In this document: positions 7,770 through 16,071 of the stretch, in pieces
Layout of the letters: every line of letters starts with the position of its first letter
Numbering within the stretch: position 1 is the first letter of the stretch
NCBI RefSeq assembly: GCF_030283145.1
Contig: NZ_JASNWE010000004.1
Location: 372,001 to 436,000 of the forward strand
Reading direction: 5' to 3'
Length of the DNA: 64,000 nt
From: Actinomadura xylanilytica
Lineage (GTDB): Bacteria; Actinomycetota; Actinomycetes; Streptosporangiales; Streptosporangiaceae
Notes under the pieces: model-generated
Seen by the model: only the letters and a program-made list of their open reading frames with translations
Database searches by the model: none
What the model was told of the DNA's origin: nothing
Program-made: the position numbers and the translations under genes

Positions 7770-7870
7770 CCGCCGTTTGGACCGCACTGCTGATCGAGAC
7801 CGGTGCCGCTCTCGTGATCTCGGCGACGCTGGCGGGCTGGGCCCACCGCCGCTTCGCCGCCTCCCGCTGA
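7766..7870 (+). CDS. 34-residue single-helix membrane peptide
   Basis: GTG start with a near-perfect Shine-Dalgarno AAGGAGG (7753-7759) 6 nt upstream, coupled to the preceding small ORF by a GTGA overlap. The peptide begins VTAVWTALLIETGAAL, forms one hydrophobic helix of about 20 residues and ends in a basic WAHRRFAASR. That is the architecture of small accessory subunits of secondary transporters. It converges on an MFS transporter gene read from the other strand, so a partnership is only a guess. Confidence 0.5.
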   Translation: MTAVWTALLIETGAALVISATLAGWAHRRFAASR

Positions 7871-7879
7871 CCGCGCCGC

Positions 7880-9289
7880 TCACGCCCCGGCCGCCCCGGA
7901 ACCCGCGGGTTCCGGGGCGGATCCCGTCCCGGTCCGCTCGATCGGGACGCGCGCGGTCTCAGGGATCATGGTGATCGGGACCAGCGCCACCAGCCCGGCC
8001 AGCATCAGGTAGTACGCCGGGACGTAGTTGGTGCCGGTGATCTTGATCAGCGAGCCCACCAGCACGGCGGCGGTGCCGCCGAACAGCGACGTGGAGACGT
8101 TGTAGCCGATCGCGAACGCCCCGTACCGCACCTTGGTCGGGAACATCGCCGGGAACGTCGCGCCGACCACCGCCAGCATCAGCACCAGCAGCCCGCCCAC
8201 GATCGCGTAGCCGGCCGCGACGCCGAGCGCGTTCTCGGTCTGCATCAGCGCGAACGCGGGCCAGGACAGCACCACGTACCCGACCGCCGCGGTCAGCAGC
8301 AGCGGCTTGCGGCCGATCCGGTCCGACAGCCCGCCCACCGGGACGATCACCAGGATCATCACGAACTCCACCCCGATGGTGATGAGCTGCGCGGTGACGT
8401 CGCCCATCGCCAGGTTCTCGGTGAGGTAGGACGGCATGAACGTCAGCAGCGTGTAGTCGGCCACGTTCAGCAGGAACACGATCCCGATCAGCATCAGGAC
8501 CATCCGCCAGTTGTTCAGCAGCGTCTCCCGGAGCGGCGACCTGGCCTTCTTGCCGGCCGCCTCCATCCGCTGGAACACCGGCGTGTCCTCGATGCGGGTC
8601 CGCACGTACAGGCCGACCAGGCCGAGGGGCAGCGCGATCAGGAACGGGATGCGCCAGCCCCAGGAGTGCATCGTCGCGTCGCCCAGCACGACGTTGACGA
8701 TCAGGACCAGTCCGGCGCCCATGATGTAGCCGGTCAGCGTGCCCAGCTCCAGGAAGCTGCCGAAGAACCCGCGCCGGTTCGTCGGCGCGTACTCGGCGAT
8801 CATCGTGGCGGCGCCGCCGTACTCGCCGCCGGTGGAGAACCCCTGCACCAGCCGTACCGCGAGCAGCAGCAGCGGGGCCGCGAGGCCGATCGTGCCGTAG
8901 CCGGGCAGGATCCCGATCACGAACGTGGAGCCCGACATCAGGATGATCGTGGTGGCCAGCACCCGCTTGCGGCCGATCCGGTCGCCGAGCGGGCCGAAGA
9001 ACATGCCGCCGAAGGGACGGGCCAGGAAGGCCGCCGCGATCAGCGCGAACGACCGGAGCGTGGCGCTGCCGCCCTCCCCCGGCGGGAAGAACACCGTGCC
9101 GATGATCGAGGTCATCACCCCGGCGCTGAACACGCCGAAGTCGAACCACTCGATGCAGTTGCCCATCGCCGAGGCGAGCACGGCCTTGCGGACCGCCGAC
9201 TCGTCCGGGCCGCGGGGCCCGGCCGGCGCGCCGGCCGGCGGATCGTCCCCCCGTGAGGCCGATCGTCCATCCGTCATCGGCACCGTCAC
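7880..9289 (-). CDS. MFS transporter, metabolite:H+ symporter (MHS/ProP-like) family
   Basis: 469 residues from a GTG at 9289 (an ATG at 9277 is an alternative), with 12 predicted membrane helices. The MFS signature follows helix 2 (GPLGDRIGRKRVL) and is repeated in the second half (GGLSDRIGRKPLL). SAMGNCIEWFDFGVF at the first helix is typical of MHS symporters such as ProP, KgtP and ShiA, which take up osmolytes or organic acids with protons. The substrate cannot be assigned. The 3' coding end contains a perfect 30-bp palindrome that may end transcription from both sides. Confidence 0.88.
   Translation of the reverse strand: MTVPMTDGRSASRGDDPPAGAPAGPRGPDESAVRKAVLASAMGNCIEWFDFGVFSAGVMTSIIGTVFFPPGEGGSATLRSFALIAAAFLARPFGGMFFGPLGDRIGRKRVLATTIILMSGSTFVIGILPGYGTIGLAAPLLLLAVRLVQGFSTGGEYGGAATMIAEYAPTNRRGFFGSFLELGTLTGYIMGAGLVLIVNVVLGDATMHSWGWRIPFLIALPLGLVGLYVRTRIEDTPVFQRMEAAGKKARSPLRETLLNNWRMVLMLIGIVFLLNVADYTLLTFMPSYLTENLAMGDVTAQLITIGVEFVMILVIVPVGGLSDRIGRKPLLLTAAVGYVVLSWPAFALMQTENALGVAAGYAIVGGLLVLMLAVVGATFPAMFPTKVRYGAFAIGYNVSTSLFGGTAAVLVGSLIKITGTNYVPAYYLMLAGLVALVPITMIPETARVPIERTGTGSAPEPAGSGAAGA
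7891..7920. terminator. Perfect 30-bp palindrome, probable bidirectional terminator
   Basis: Two 15-nt arms (CCGCCCCGGAACCCG and its exact complement) abut without a gap, so the RNA would form a very stable GC hairpin with a 4-nt loop. It lies between the small plus-strand ORFs and the minus-strand MFS gene, inside that gene's last codons. It has no U-tract, which is usual for actinobacterial terminators. Confidence 0.6.
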
Positions 9290-9379
9290 CCCCCGGCATC
9301 GGTCCTGCCCAAGATCAGCAGAACTGACACAGTGTCCCCGGAAGGTGACCGCGAGTCGGGAATGGGGAGGGGAGCGGGG

Positions 9380-9979
9380 TCAGCGGCGCTTGCGGTTGCG
9401 CTTGGTGTCCTCGAGCTCCTCGGGCTCCTCGGCCTTCTCAGGGGCGGTCTGCTGGGGCGCGGTCCGCTCCGAGGCGGCCTGCTCGGGGGCGTCGCCGGCC
9501 GCGCCGTCTGGGGCCTCCGTCGGCTTCGGGATCTTCGGCGGCTTCGGCGGCTTCGGGGATTCCGCGGCCTCCGGAAGGCCGGGCAGGTCGCCGAGGTCGG
9601 GGAGGGCCACGGTGCGCTGCGGGTCCTCCTCGCCGAGGAGGACGTCCTCGGGGATGGCGAGCAGGGCCTGGGTCACCTGCGCCTCGCGGGTGATCACGCC
9701 GCTGGCGAGGACGGTGTTGCGGTGCCGCAGCGCGCCGTTCTCCCGCAGCAGGTCGTCGATCTCGGACCGGGCCCGGGTCACCCGCTTGGCCATCCGCAGG
9801 TGGACCAGGAAGCCGCCGGCGGCGAGCCCGAGGATGAACCCGGCGACCGGGAGGCCGGCGAGCGGTGGCGCCAGCGTGGCCGCCAGCGCGGCGATCACCA
9901 GAGCGGCGACCGCCGCAAGAGCGCCAAAGTGCTGCTCCGCCCAGTCCAGGACGGTGTTGACGCGCTTGGGAATCCTCAC
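9380..9979 (-). CDS. Membrane protein with coiled coil and acidic Pro/Lys-rich tail, function unknown
   Basis: 199 residues from a GTG at 9979, selected because GGAGGAG precedes it by 7 nt. The frame is open much further upstream but that part is not protein-like. Two hydrophobic helices (about 20-60) are followed by a short coiled coil with SEIDDLLRENGALRHRN, then a Pro/Lys segment (KPPKPPKIPKP) and a Glu/Ala-rich region ending in basic KRNRKRR. I recognise no family. It stands alone between an MFS gene and lpd, which point away from it. Confidence 0.65.
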   Translation of the reverse strand: MRIPKRVNTVLDWAEQHFGALAAVAALVIAALAATLAPPLAGLPVAGFILGLAAGGFLVHLRMAKRVTRARSEIDDLLRENGALRHRNTVLASGVITREAQVTQALLAIPEDVLLGEEDPQRTVALPDLGDLPGLPEAAESPKPPKPPKIPKPTEAPDGAAGDAPEQAASERTAPQQTAPEKAEEPEELEDTKRNRKRR

Positions 9980-10472
9980 TCGCCTTCTCCTCCACTTCGG
10001 CTGGGTACGGGCGACCGCCGGGCTCGAGCCGGGCCGACCGGACGGACCGGACGGACCGGCGGTGTCGCGGACACCGTCTCGGGCGCTCGCGTCCCGTCCC
10101 GCCGCGCGGTCGCGCCGGATCCGCCGGCGGACGCCCCGGTCCGACTTGCGACAACGAACGTGATGGGCGGCGGGGTTCCGGCACGCCGGGACCGGCGTCA
10201 CCGAGGGGCCGCTCGCAGACCGCTCGCGGGTCGCCCGCGCGTCGCTCATCGCCGCCCGCGGGCCGCCCACCTCCCCGAGAGTTCGAACACGGGGAGCCGC
10301 ACAAAACCCTAACAGCTTGTGACGAAGAACCTCCAACGGTCGCCGGTTCGTCACGTCCGGTAACCGTCGACTCGCCCGGAGGCGGGGCCGCGCCCGACGG
10401 AGGGGCGTCACTACCGGCGGGTACGCGCGGCCGGGATGCGAGCACCTACCGGGGGCGAATATCGTCATTAGA
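9980..10472. other. 493-bp intergenic region upstream of lpd
   Basis: No credible coding sequence on either strand. It contains a GGACCGGAC-type short direct repeat (about 10036-10060), an inverted repeat with 8-nt arms at 10319-10354, and a CGGTAACCG palindrome at 10359-10367. The lpd start has no clear Shine-Dalgarno; AATATCGTCATTAGA stands directly before the ATG, suggesting a short-leader or leaderless message. Confidence 0.5.
10319..10354. repeat. Inverted repeat upstream of lpd
   Basis: GTGACGAA (10319-10326) and TTCGTCAC (10347-10354) are exact complements separated by 20 nt, about 120 bp before the lpd start. It could be an operator or a hairpin. Confidence 0.35.
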
Positions 10473-11876
10473 ATGAGCAATCACTTTGACGTCGTGGTCC
10501 TGGGCTCCGGTCCGGGCGGATATGTCGCCGCGATCCGGTCGGCACAGCTGGGGCTGAAGACGGCGATCATCGAGGAGAAGTACTGGGGCGGAGTCTGCCT
10601 CAACGTCGGCTGCATCCCCTCCAAGGCGCTGCTGCGCAACGCGGAGCTGGCGCACATCTTCACCCAGGAGGCCGACAAGTACGGCATCAAGGCCGAGGGC
10701 CAGGTGACCTTCGACTACGGCACCGCCTTCGAGCGCAGCCGTCAGGTGTCGGACAAGCTGGTCAAGGGCGTCCAGTTCCTGATGAAGAAGAACAAGATCA
10801 CCACCTTCGACGGGCGCGGCACCTTCACCGACCCGAACACCCTCCAGGTGGCCAAGGCCGACGGGACCGGCGAGACGGTCACCTTCGGGCACTGCATCAT
10901 CGCGGCGGGCGCGCACACCAAGCTGCTGCCCGGCACCTCGCTGTCGGAGCGGGTGGTGACCTACGAGGAGCAGATCCTCAGCTCCGACCTGCCCGAGAGC
11001 ATCGTCATCGCGGGCGCGGGCGCCATCGGCGTCGAGTTCGCGTACGTGCTGCACAACTACGGCGTGAAGGTCACCATCGTCGAGTTCCTCGACCGGATGG
11101 TGCCCAACGAGGACGCCGACGTGTCCAAGGAGCTGGCCAAGCGCTACCGCAAGCTCGGCGTCGACGTGCTGACCTCCACCCGGGTCGACGCGATCGACGA
11201 CTCCGGCGCGAAGGTCAAGGTCACCGTGACCGGCAAGGACGGCGCCCAGCAGGTGCTGGAGGCCGACAAGGTGCTCCAGGCGATCGGGTTCCAGCCGAAC
11301 GTCGAGGGCTACGGCCTCGACAAGACCGGCGTCGCGCTGACGGACCGCGGCGCGATCGACATCGACGGCCGCGGTCGCACCTCGGTGCCGCACATCTTCG
11401 CCATCGGCGACGTGACCGCCAAGCTGATGCTGGCGCACGCGGCCGAGGCCATGGGCATCGTCGCGGCCGAGACCATCGCGGACGCCGAGACGATGGAGCT
11501 CGACTACGTGATGATCCCGCGCGCCACGTACTGCCAGCCGCAGATCGCCAGCTTCGGCTGGACCGAGGCGCAGGCCAAGGAGCAGGGCTTCGACGTCAAG
11601 GTCGCCAAGTTCCCCTTCAGCGCCAACGGCAAGGCGCTCGGCATGGGCGAGGGCGACGGGTTCGTCAAGGTGATCAGCGACGCCCGCTACGGCGAGCTGC
11701 TCGGCGCGCACCTGATCGGCCCGGAGGTCACCGAGCTGCTGCCCGAGCTGACCCTGGCGCAGCAGTGGGACCTGACCGTGCACGAGGTGTCCCGCAACGT
11801 GCACGCGCACCCCACGCTGGGCGAGGCCATCAAGGAGGCCGTGCACGGCCTGGCCGGACATATGATCAACTTGTAG
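10473..11876 (+). CDS. lpdA: Dihydrolipoyl dehydrogenase (E3)
   Basis: 467 residues, the normal family length. It reoxidises dihydrolipoamide of 2-oxoacid dehydrogenase (or glycine cleavage) complexes with NAD+. Visible features are the N-terminal FAD-binding GSGPGGY (11-17), the redox-active disulfide in GGVCLNVGCIPSK (Cys42 and Cys47), the NAD-binding GAGAIGVEFAY, the second FAD contact IFAIGDV and the C-terminal catalytic His/Glu in HAHPTLGEA. No E1/E2 genes are beside it, as is common for lpd in Actinomycetota. A PucR-like regulator follows after 33 bp and may be co-transcribed. Confidence 0.97.
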   Translation: MSNHFDVVVLGSGPGGYVAAIRSAQLGLKTAIIEEKYWGGVCLNVGCIPSKALLRNAELAHIFTQEADKYGIKAEGQVTFDYGTAFERSRQVSDKLVKGVQFLMKKNKITTFDGRGTFTDPNTLQVAKADGTGETVTFGHCIIAAGAHTKLLPGTSLSERVVTYEEQILSSDLPESIVIAGAGAIGVEFAYVLHNYGVKVTIVEFLDRMVPNEDADVSKELAKRYRKLGVDVLTSTRVDAIDDSGAKVKVTVTGKDGAQQVLEADKVLQAIGFQPNVEGYGLDKTGVALTDRGAIDIDGRGRTSVPHIFAIGDVTAKLMLAHAAEAMGIVAAETIADAETMELDYVMIPRATYCQPQIASFGWTEAQAKEQGFDVKVAKFPFSANGKALGMGEGDGFVKVISDARYGELLGAHLIGPEVTELLPELTLAQQWDLTVHEVSRNVHAHPTLGEAIKEAVHGLAGHMINL

Positions 11877-11909
11877 GTTCCGCACAGGGGGTCCACCCGG
11901 GAGGAGCGC

Positions 11910-13454
11910 ATGCCGGACGAGGACGGCCGCTATGTGAACCTGCTCAGGGAACTGCACGTGAGGGCGGCGCGGCCCGACGGCCTCGCCGCCCTGCTGCGCG
12001 AGCTGGCGCGGCAGGCGGGCGGGTTCGCGGTGCTGGCCGATCACACCGGGCGCCCACGGCACGCCTTCCCGTCCCCGCCGCCCGGCCTGGACGGGGCGCG
12101 GGAGCAGTTCGAGCGGGTCGCCTCCGGGCGGTCCGGCCCCGCGGTCGTCTCGCTGCCCGGCCACACGGTGCGCGTCATCGCGATCGGCGACCGGGAGCCG
12201 GCCCCGCTGCTGATCGTGGGCGGGCCGCGGCCGGCCGGCCCGGACGCGGCCCGGCTGATCGACGACGCGGCCGGCCTGGTCTGGCTGCGCTGGCGGCTCG
12301 ACGAGCACGACGAGCACCGCGCCCGCGTCGACCTCGCCGAGCAGCGCAACCGCCAGGCCGTCCTCACGTGGCTGATGAGCGGCGACCTGCGCGCGGCGAA
12401 CCTCATCGCGAACGCCATCGGGCCGGAGCTGCCCGAGCGACTGCGGGTGTACATCGTGGAGTGCCCGACCAGGGCCCGTGACTCGACCGTCGAAGACTGC
12501 GACCGCGTCGCCCTCGGCCGGGCCTGGATCATCCGCTGCCCGGCCTATATCCGGCACATCATCATCCTGGCGCCGGCCGACGCGGGCCCGGGCGCCGCGC
12601 GGGCGCGCGCCGGGGCGGCCGGGCCCATCGGCTACCGGGAGCCCGGTTCGCCCGAACCCGGCCGGGAGCCCGAGCCGCTCGAGGCCACGCTGCGCGGGCT
12701 GGCCGCGGCGGGCACCTCGATCCGCGTCGGCGCCGGGCACACCGTGGCGCTCCGCGACGCCGCCACTGGCTACAAGCAGGCGTTCCACGCGCTGGCCGCC
12801 GCGCGCGGGAATCCGAACGGCTTCGCCCGCTACAGCGTCCGGGAGGATCTGGCGCCGCTGCTCAGCGGCGGTGGGGCGGCGTGGGCGGCGGCCGTGCTCG
12901 GGCCGCTGCTGGCGCACCTGCCGGAGCGGTCGGGCGACCCCGGCGGGGCGGAACTGGCCAAGACGCTGGGGGGCTGGCTGACCCTGTACGGCCGCGCGTG
13001 CGTCCAGTTGAAGATCCACCGCAACACCCTGGCGAGCCGGCTGCGGCTGGTCGAGCGGCTGCTCGGCTGCGACCTGGGCCGGCTGCCGACGCAGGCGCGG
13101 CTCGACCTGGCGCTGCGGATCCACGGGCAGCCCGGCGACCCGCCGCGGACGAGCGCGCCGCAGCCGCTCGACATCCTGCTCGGCTCCGCCGAGTCGCGCC
13201 GGTGGGCGGAGGACCAGCTCGCCCCGCTGAGCGACCGCGACCCGGCGCTGTTCACCGGCACGCTGCGCGCCTGGCTGGAGAGCGGCGCGCGGCTGGACGC
13301 GACCGCGTCCGCCCTCGGGGTGTCGGTGCCCGGCGTCCGCAAGCGCCTGGTCCGCATCGAGGAGACCCTCGAACGGTCCCTTCTCAACGGCCCCTCCGCC
13401 CGCTACGACCTGTGGCTCGCGCTGCGGGCGCGGGACCGGTACGGCCCCGTCTAG
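11910..13454 (+). CDS. PucR-like transcriptional regulator with two C-terminal helix-turn-helix segments
   Basis: 514 residues from an ATG preceded by GGAGG (11899-11903). The N-terminal half resembles ligand-sensing parts of PucR/CdaR-type regulators. The C-terminal half has the characteristic HTH_30 signature LKIHRNTLASRLRLVERLLG, and about 100 residues later a second, weaker HTH-like segment (SALGVSVPGVRKRLVRIEETL). PucR-family proteins usually have only one. It sits 33 bp behind lpd in the same direction, so co-expression is plausible. Target and ligand are unknown. Confidence 0.82.
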   Translation: MPDEDGRYVNLLRELHVRAARPDGLAALLRELARQAGGFAVLADHTGRPRHAFPSPPPGLDGAREQFERVASGRSGPAVVSLPGHTVRVIAIGDREPAPLLIVGGPRPAGPDAARLIDDAAGLVWLRWRLDEHDEHRARVDLAEQRNRQAVLTWLMSGDLRAANLIANAIGPELPERLRVYIVECPTRARDSTVEDCDRVALGRAWIIRCPAYIRHIIILAPADAGPGAARARAGAAGPIGYREPGSPEPGREPEPLEATLRGLAAAGTSIRVGAGHTVALRDAATGYKQAFHALAAARGNPNGFARYSVREDLAPLLSGGGAAWAAAVLGPLLAHLPERSGDPGGAELAKTLGGWLTLYGRACVQLKIHRNTLASRLRLVERLLGCDLGRLPTQARLDLALRIHGQPGDPPRTSAPQPLDILLGSAESRRWAEDQLAPLSDRDPALFTGTLRAWLESGARLDATASALGVSVPGVRKRLVRIEETLERSLLNGPSARYDLWLALRARDRYGPV

Positions 13455-13625
13455 GACGGGGCGCGGCGGCATCGCCCGGCGCCGCGCAACGAATCGCCGC
13501 GGTCCGGCCGAAATGAGCAACGAACCGCCAGGTCAGCGCAAGGTCGGCGGATTGGATCCGGAGCCGGGGGTTCCTAGGCTTCGATGGTCGACCGCCGCCC
13601 CCTCTCGCGATGACCTGGAGTCCGC

Positions 13626-14492
13626 ATGACCGTCTCGCCGGCGATGGAGCCGAGCACCGCGCACGTCCCGGACGCGCGCCCCCACCGGACCGCGCTGCGG
13701 CGCCACTTCCTGATGTGCCGCCCGGACCACTTCGCCGTGACGTACGCCATCAACCCCTGGATGGACCCGGCGGCGGGCGCCGACGCGGGCCGGGCGGTCG
13801 GGCAGTGGGAGGCGCTGCGCGGCGCCTATCTCGGCCTGGGGCACCGGGTCAGCCTGATCGAGCCCATCGCGGGACTGCCCGACATGGTGTTCGCGGCGAA
13901 CGGCGGGCTGGTGGTGGCGGGCAAGGCGTACGGCGCCCGGTTCACCCATCCCGAACGGGCGGCGGAGGGGCCCGCGTACATGGAGTGGCTGCGGCACAAC
14001 GGGTTCCCCGACGTCCTCGAACCGGCGCACACCAACGAGGGCGAGGGCGACTTCCTCACGCTCGAGGACGTCATCCTGGCGGGCACCGGGTTCCGCACGG
14101 ACCTGGCCGCGCACCAGGAGGCCCAGGAGTTCCTCGGACGCCCGGTGGTGACGCTGCGGCTGGTCGACCCGCGCTTCTACCACCTGGACACGGCGCTGTT
14201 CCCCCTCGGGGACGGGAACGTGGCGTACTACCCGGGCGCGTTCTCCGCGGGCAGCCGCACGGTGCTGGAGCGGATGTTCCCGGACGCCGTCCTGGCCGGG
14301 GAGCGGGACGCGGCGGTGCTCGGCCTCAACGCGGTGTGCGACGGCCGGCACGTCGTGCTCAACGCCGAGGCCGGCGACCTGATCGAGACGCTGGCGCGGC
14401 ACGGGTACGAGCCCGTCCCGGTCGACCTGTCGGAGCTGCGCAAGGCGGGCGGCGGCCCCAAGTGCTGCACCCTCGAACTCCGCCCCGCCTGA
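13626..14492 (+). CDS. Dimethylargininase-like amidinohydrolase (DDAH family)
   Basis: 288 residues, guanidino-modifying enzyme fold. Motifs are LPDMVFAANGG (substrate-binding Asp/Asn), NEGEGDFL, FYHLDTALFPLG (catalytic His) and the C-terminal GGGPKCCTLEL with the nucleophilic Cys (280/281). Such enzymes hydrolyse N-methylated arginines to citrulline and methylamines; related members act on arginine or ornithine pathway compounds. Start at 13626 follows TGGAG by 6 nt; an internal ATG at 13644 is an alternative. It is a single gene. Confidence 0.85.
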   Translation: MTVSPAMEPSTAHVPDARPHRTALRRHFLMCRPDHFAVTYAINPWMDPAAGADAGRAVGQWEALRGAYLGLGHRVSLIEPIAGLPDMVFAANGGLVVAGKAYGARFTHPERAAEGPAYMEWLRHNGFPDVLEPAHTNEGEGDFLTLEDVILAGTGFRTDLAAHQEAQEFLGRPVVTLRLVDPRFYHLDTALFPLGDGNVAYYPGAFSAGSRTVLERMFPDAVLAGERDAAVLGLNAVCDGRHVVLNAEAGDLIETLARHGYEPVPVDLSELRKAGGGPKCCTLELRPA

Positions 14493-14660
14493 CCGTCCCG
14501 CGAGGGTCCGCACGCGCGGCGGCCATCACCAGCGCACCGCTGGCGATCATCCGGCGCGGCCCGGGCCGGTCGAGCAGCAGCCCCACCGGAATCTGGGCCC
14601 CGCAAAACTCTAGGCGACCCGTCCCGACACCCGATCGGCCGGTCCGTTCAGTCGGCGCGG

Positions 14661-15248
14661 TCAGTCGGCGCGGCCAGGGCGGCCGGGGCGGGCGCGCAGG
14701 TGGACGCGCTCGCCCTGCGGGCCGAAGAGGCTGAGCACCTCGGCCGGGCCGCCCTGCCCCCCGAACCAGTGCGGCAGGCGGGTGTCGAACTCCGCGGCCT
14801 CGCCGGGCCCCATGACCAGATCGTGCTGGGCCAGGACGAGCCGGACCCGGCCGTTCAGCACGTACACCCACTCGTACCCCTCGTGGGTGCGCGGATCGGG
14901 CGGGTCGACGATCTCGGGGACCAGCAGCTTGTACGCCTGGACGCCGCCGGGACGCCGGGTGAGCGGCAGCGCGGTCATCTCCCCGATCCGGCGCGGCTCC
15001 GGCCGGATCCGGGGGTCGCCGACCGCGGGAGCGCCGACCATCTCGTCCAGCGGCACCCGGTGGGCCCGCGCGAGCGGCAGCAGCAGTTCCAGGCTGGGCC
15101 GCCGCTTGCCCGACTCCAGCCGGGACAGGGTGCTCACCGAGATGCCGGTGGACTCGGCGAGCGCCGCCAGCGTGACGCCCCGTTCCCGGCGGAGCCGGCG
15201 CAGCCGCTCGCCGACCCCGGCGAGCACGTCCTCGATGGGTTCGCTCAT
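14661..15248 (-). CDS. XRE-family regulator with C-terminal cupin domain (copy 1)
   Basis: 195 residues. The N-terminal lambda-repressor-type HTH contains GVTLAALAESTGISVSTLSRLESGKRRPSLELL (split here as one continuous helix-turn-helix at about 24-56), and the C-terminal cupin contains THEGYEWVYVLNGRVRLVL and GEAAEFDTRLPHWF. Such proteins repress a neighbouring gene until a small molecule binds the cupin. Its close paralogue starts at 63532. The promoter (15255-15283) places the expected transcription start at the ATG, so translation is probably leaderless. No obvious partner gene is adjacent; an ABC exporter operon ends just upstream. Confidence 0.9.
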   Translation of the reverse strand: MSEPIEDVLAGVGERLRRLRRERGVTLAALAESTGISVSTLSRLESGKRRPSLELLLPLARAHRVPLDEMVGAPAVGDPRIRPEPRRIGEMTALPLTRRPGGVQAYKLLVPEIVDPPDPRTHEGYEWVYVLNGRVRLVLAQHDLVMGPGEAAEFDTRLPHWFGGQGGPAEVLSLFGPQGERVHLRARPGRPGRAD

Positions 15249-15254
15249 GACCTC

Positions 15255-15283
15255 ATTGCAGGTTCGGCAACGCGGTTTGTCAA
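15255..15283 (-). promoter_or_regulatory. Near-consensus promoter of XRE-cupin gene 1, overlapping a possible operator
   Basis: On the minus strand TTGACA (15278-15283), a 17-nt spacer and TGCAAT (15255-15260) form a strong vegetative promoter, with transcription expected at about 15248, the first base of the ATG. The spacer contains GACAAACCGCGTTGCC (15266-15281); a GACAA-N5-GTTGCC sequence also precedes the paralogue at 63532, so it may be the autoregulatory site. The -35 overlaps the stop codon of the upstream permease gene. Confidence 0.65.
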
Positions 15284-16071
15284 TTGGCGTCGCGGGCCGC
15301 GAGCACGCACCCGCCGGCCAGCAGCGCCGCCGCCGCGTAGGCGGCGAGCACGCCGAGGCCGGTCCACGGCCCGATCGGGGGGCCCGCGCCGCGGATGGTG
15401 GTCTGGATCGCCAGCCCGGCCGTCATCGGCGCGATCCGGTCGAGCCGCTCGTGCCAGTCCGGGTCGGTCACGAACCTGGTGATCACCGGGAAGACGTAGA
15501 GCAGGGTCAGCACGACCGTGACCGACGCGGCGGTGTCGCGCAGCACCGCGCCGACGCCGAGCGCGAGGAGCGCGACCAGCACGAGGTAGAGCACGGTCCC
15601 GGCCGCCGCCCGCAGCGTCGGACCGTCCGCGAGGGACGGCGGCGGGTACCCGTTGGCGGCGGTGAACCCGTTGCCGGGCAGCAGCGCCCGGCCCGCCGCG
15701 AGCGAGCCGAGGACGCCGAGCGTCCCCGCCGCGAGCACGCCCGCCGCGACGACGGCGGCCTTGGCGAGCAGCACGCGGGGGCGGTGCGGGACGGCCGCCA
15801 GCGTGATCTGGATCATCCCGGTGCCGTACTCGCCGCCGATCGCGAGCACCGCGAACACGACGGCCGCGGCCTGCCCGAGCCGGACGCCGGTGAGGCTGAG
15901 CCGGGTGGTGTCCTCCAGGCACCCGGCCGGGGCCGGGCAGTGCGAGGTGTCGACGGCCCCGGTGGTGGCCGCCCCCACCAGCACGGTGGAGACGGCCAGC
16001 GCCAGCAGCAGCCAGCCGGTGGACGGGAGGGTGCGCAGCTTGGTCCACTCCCCGTGGAGGACGTGCCTCAC
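15280..16071 (-). CDS. ABC-2 type transporter permease
   Basis: 263 residues from a GTG at 16071 that overlaps the previous gene's stop (GTGA) and is preceded by GGAGG. Six hydrophobic helices; begins MRHVLHGEWTKLRTLPSTGW, the usual start of actinobacterial ABC-2 permeases, followed by IGGEYGTGMIQITLAAVP, a family signature. It is the third gene of the operon ATPase (17549-18487) - permease (16068-17552) - permease. The operon is divergent from a two-component system, suggesting export of, or resistance to, a membrane-active compound. Confidence 0.85.
   Translation of the reverse strand: MRHVLHGEWTKLRTLPSTGWLLLALAVSTVLVGAATTGAVDTSHCPAPAGCLEDTTRLSLTGVRLGQAAAVVFAVLAIGGEYGTGMIQITLAAVPHRPRVLLAKAAVVAAGVLAAGTLGVLGSLAAGRALLPGNGFTAANGYPPPSLADGPTLRAAAGTVLYLVLVALLALGVGAVLRDTAASVTVVLTLLYVFPVITRFVTDPDWHERLDRIAPMTAGLAIQTTIRGAGPPIGPWTGLGVLAAYAAAALLAGGCVLAARDAN

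Noticed and set aside
10446..13520. A 1024-codon open frame on the minus strand across lpd and the PucR-like gene
   Set aside because: It lies antisense to two clear genes, and its Arg/Gly/Pro/His-rich translation is the usual shadow of G/C-rich third positions in high-GC DNA.
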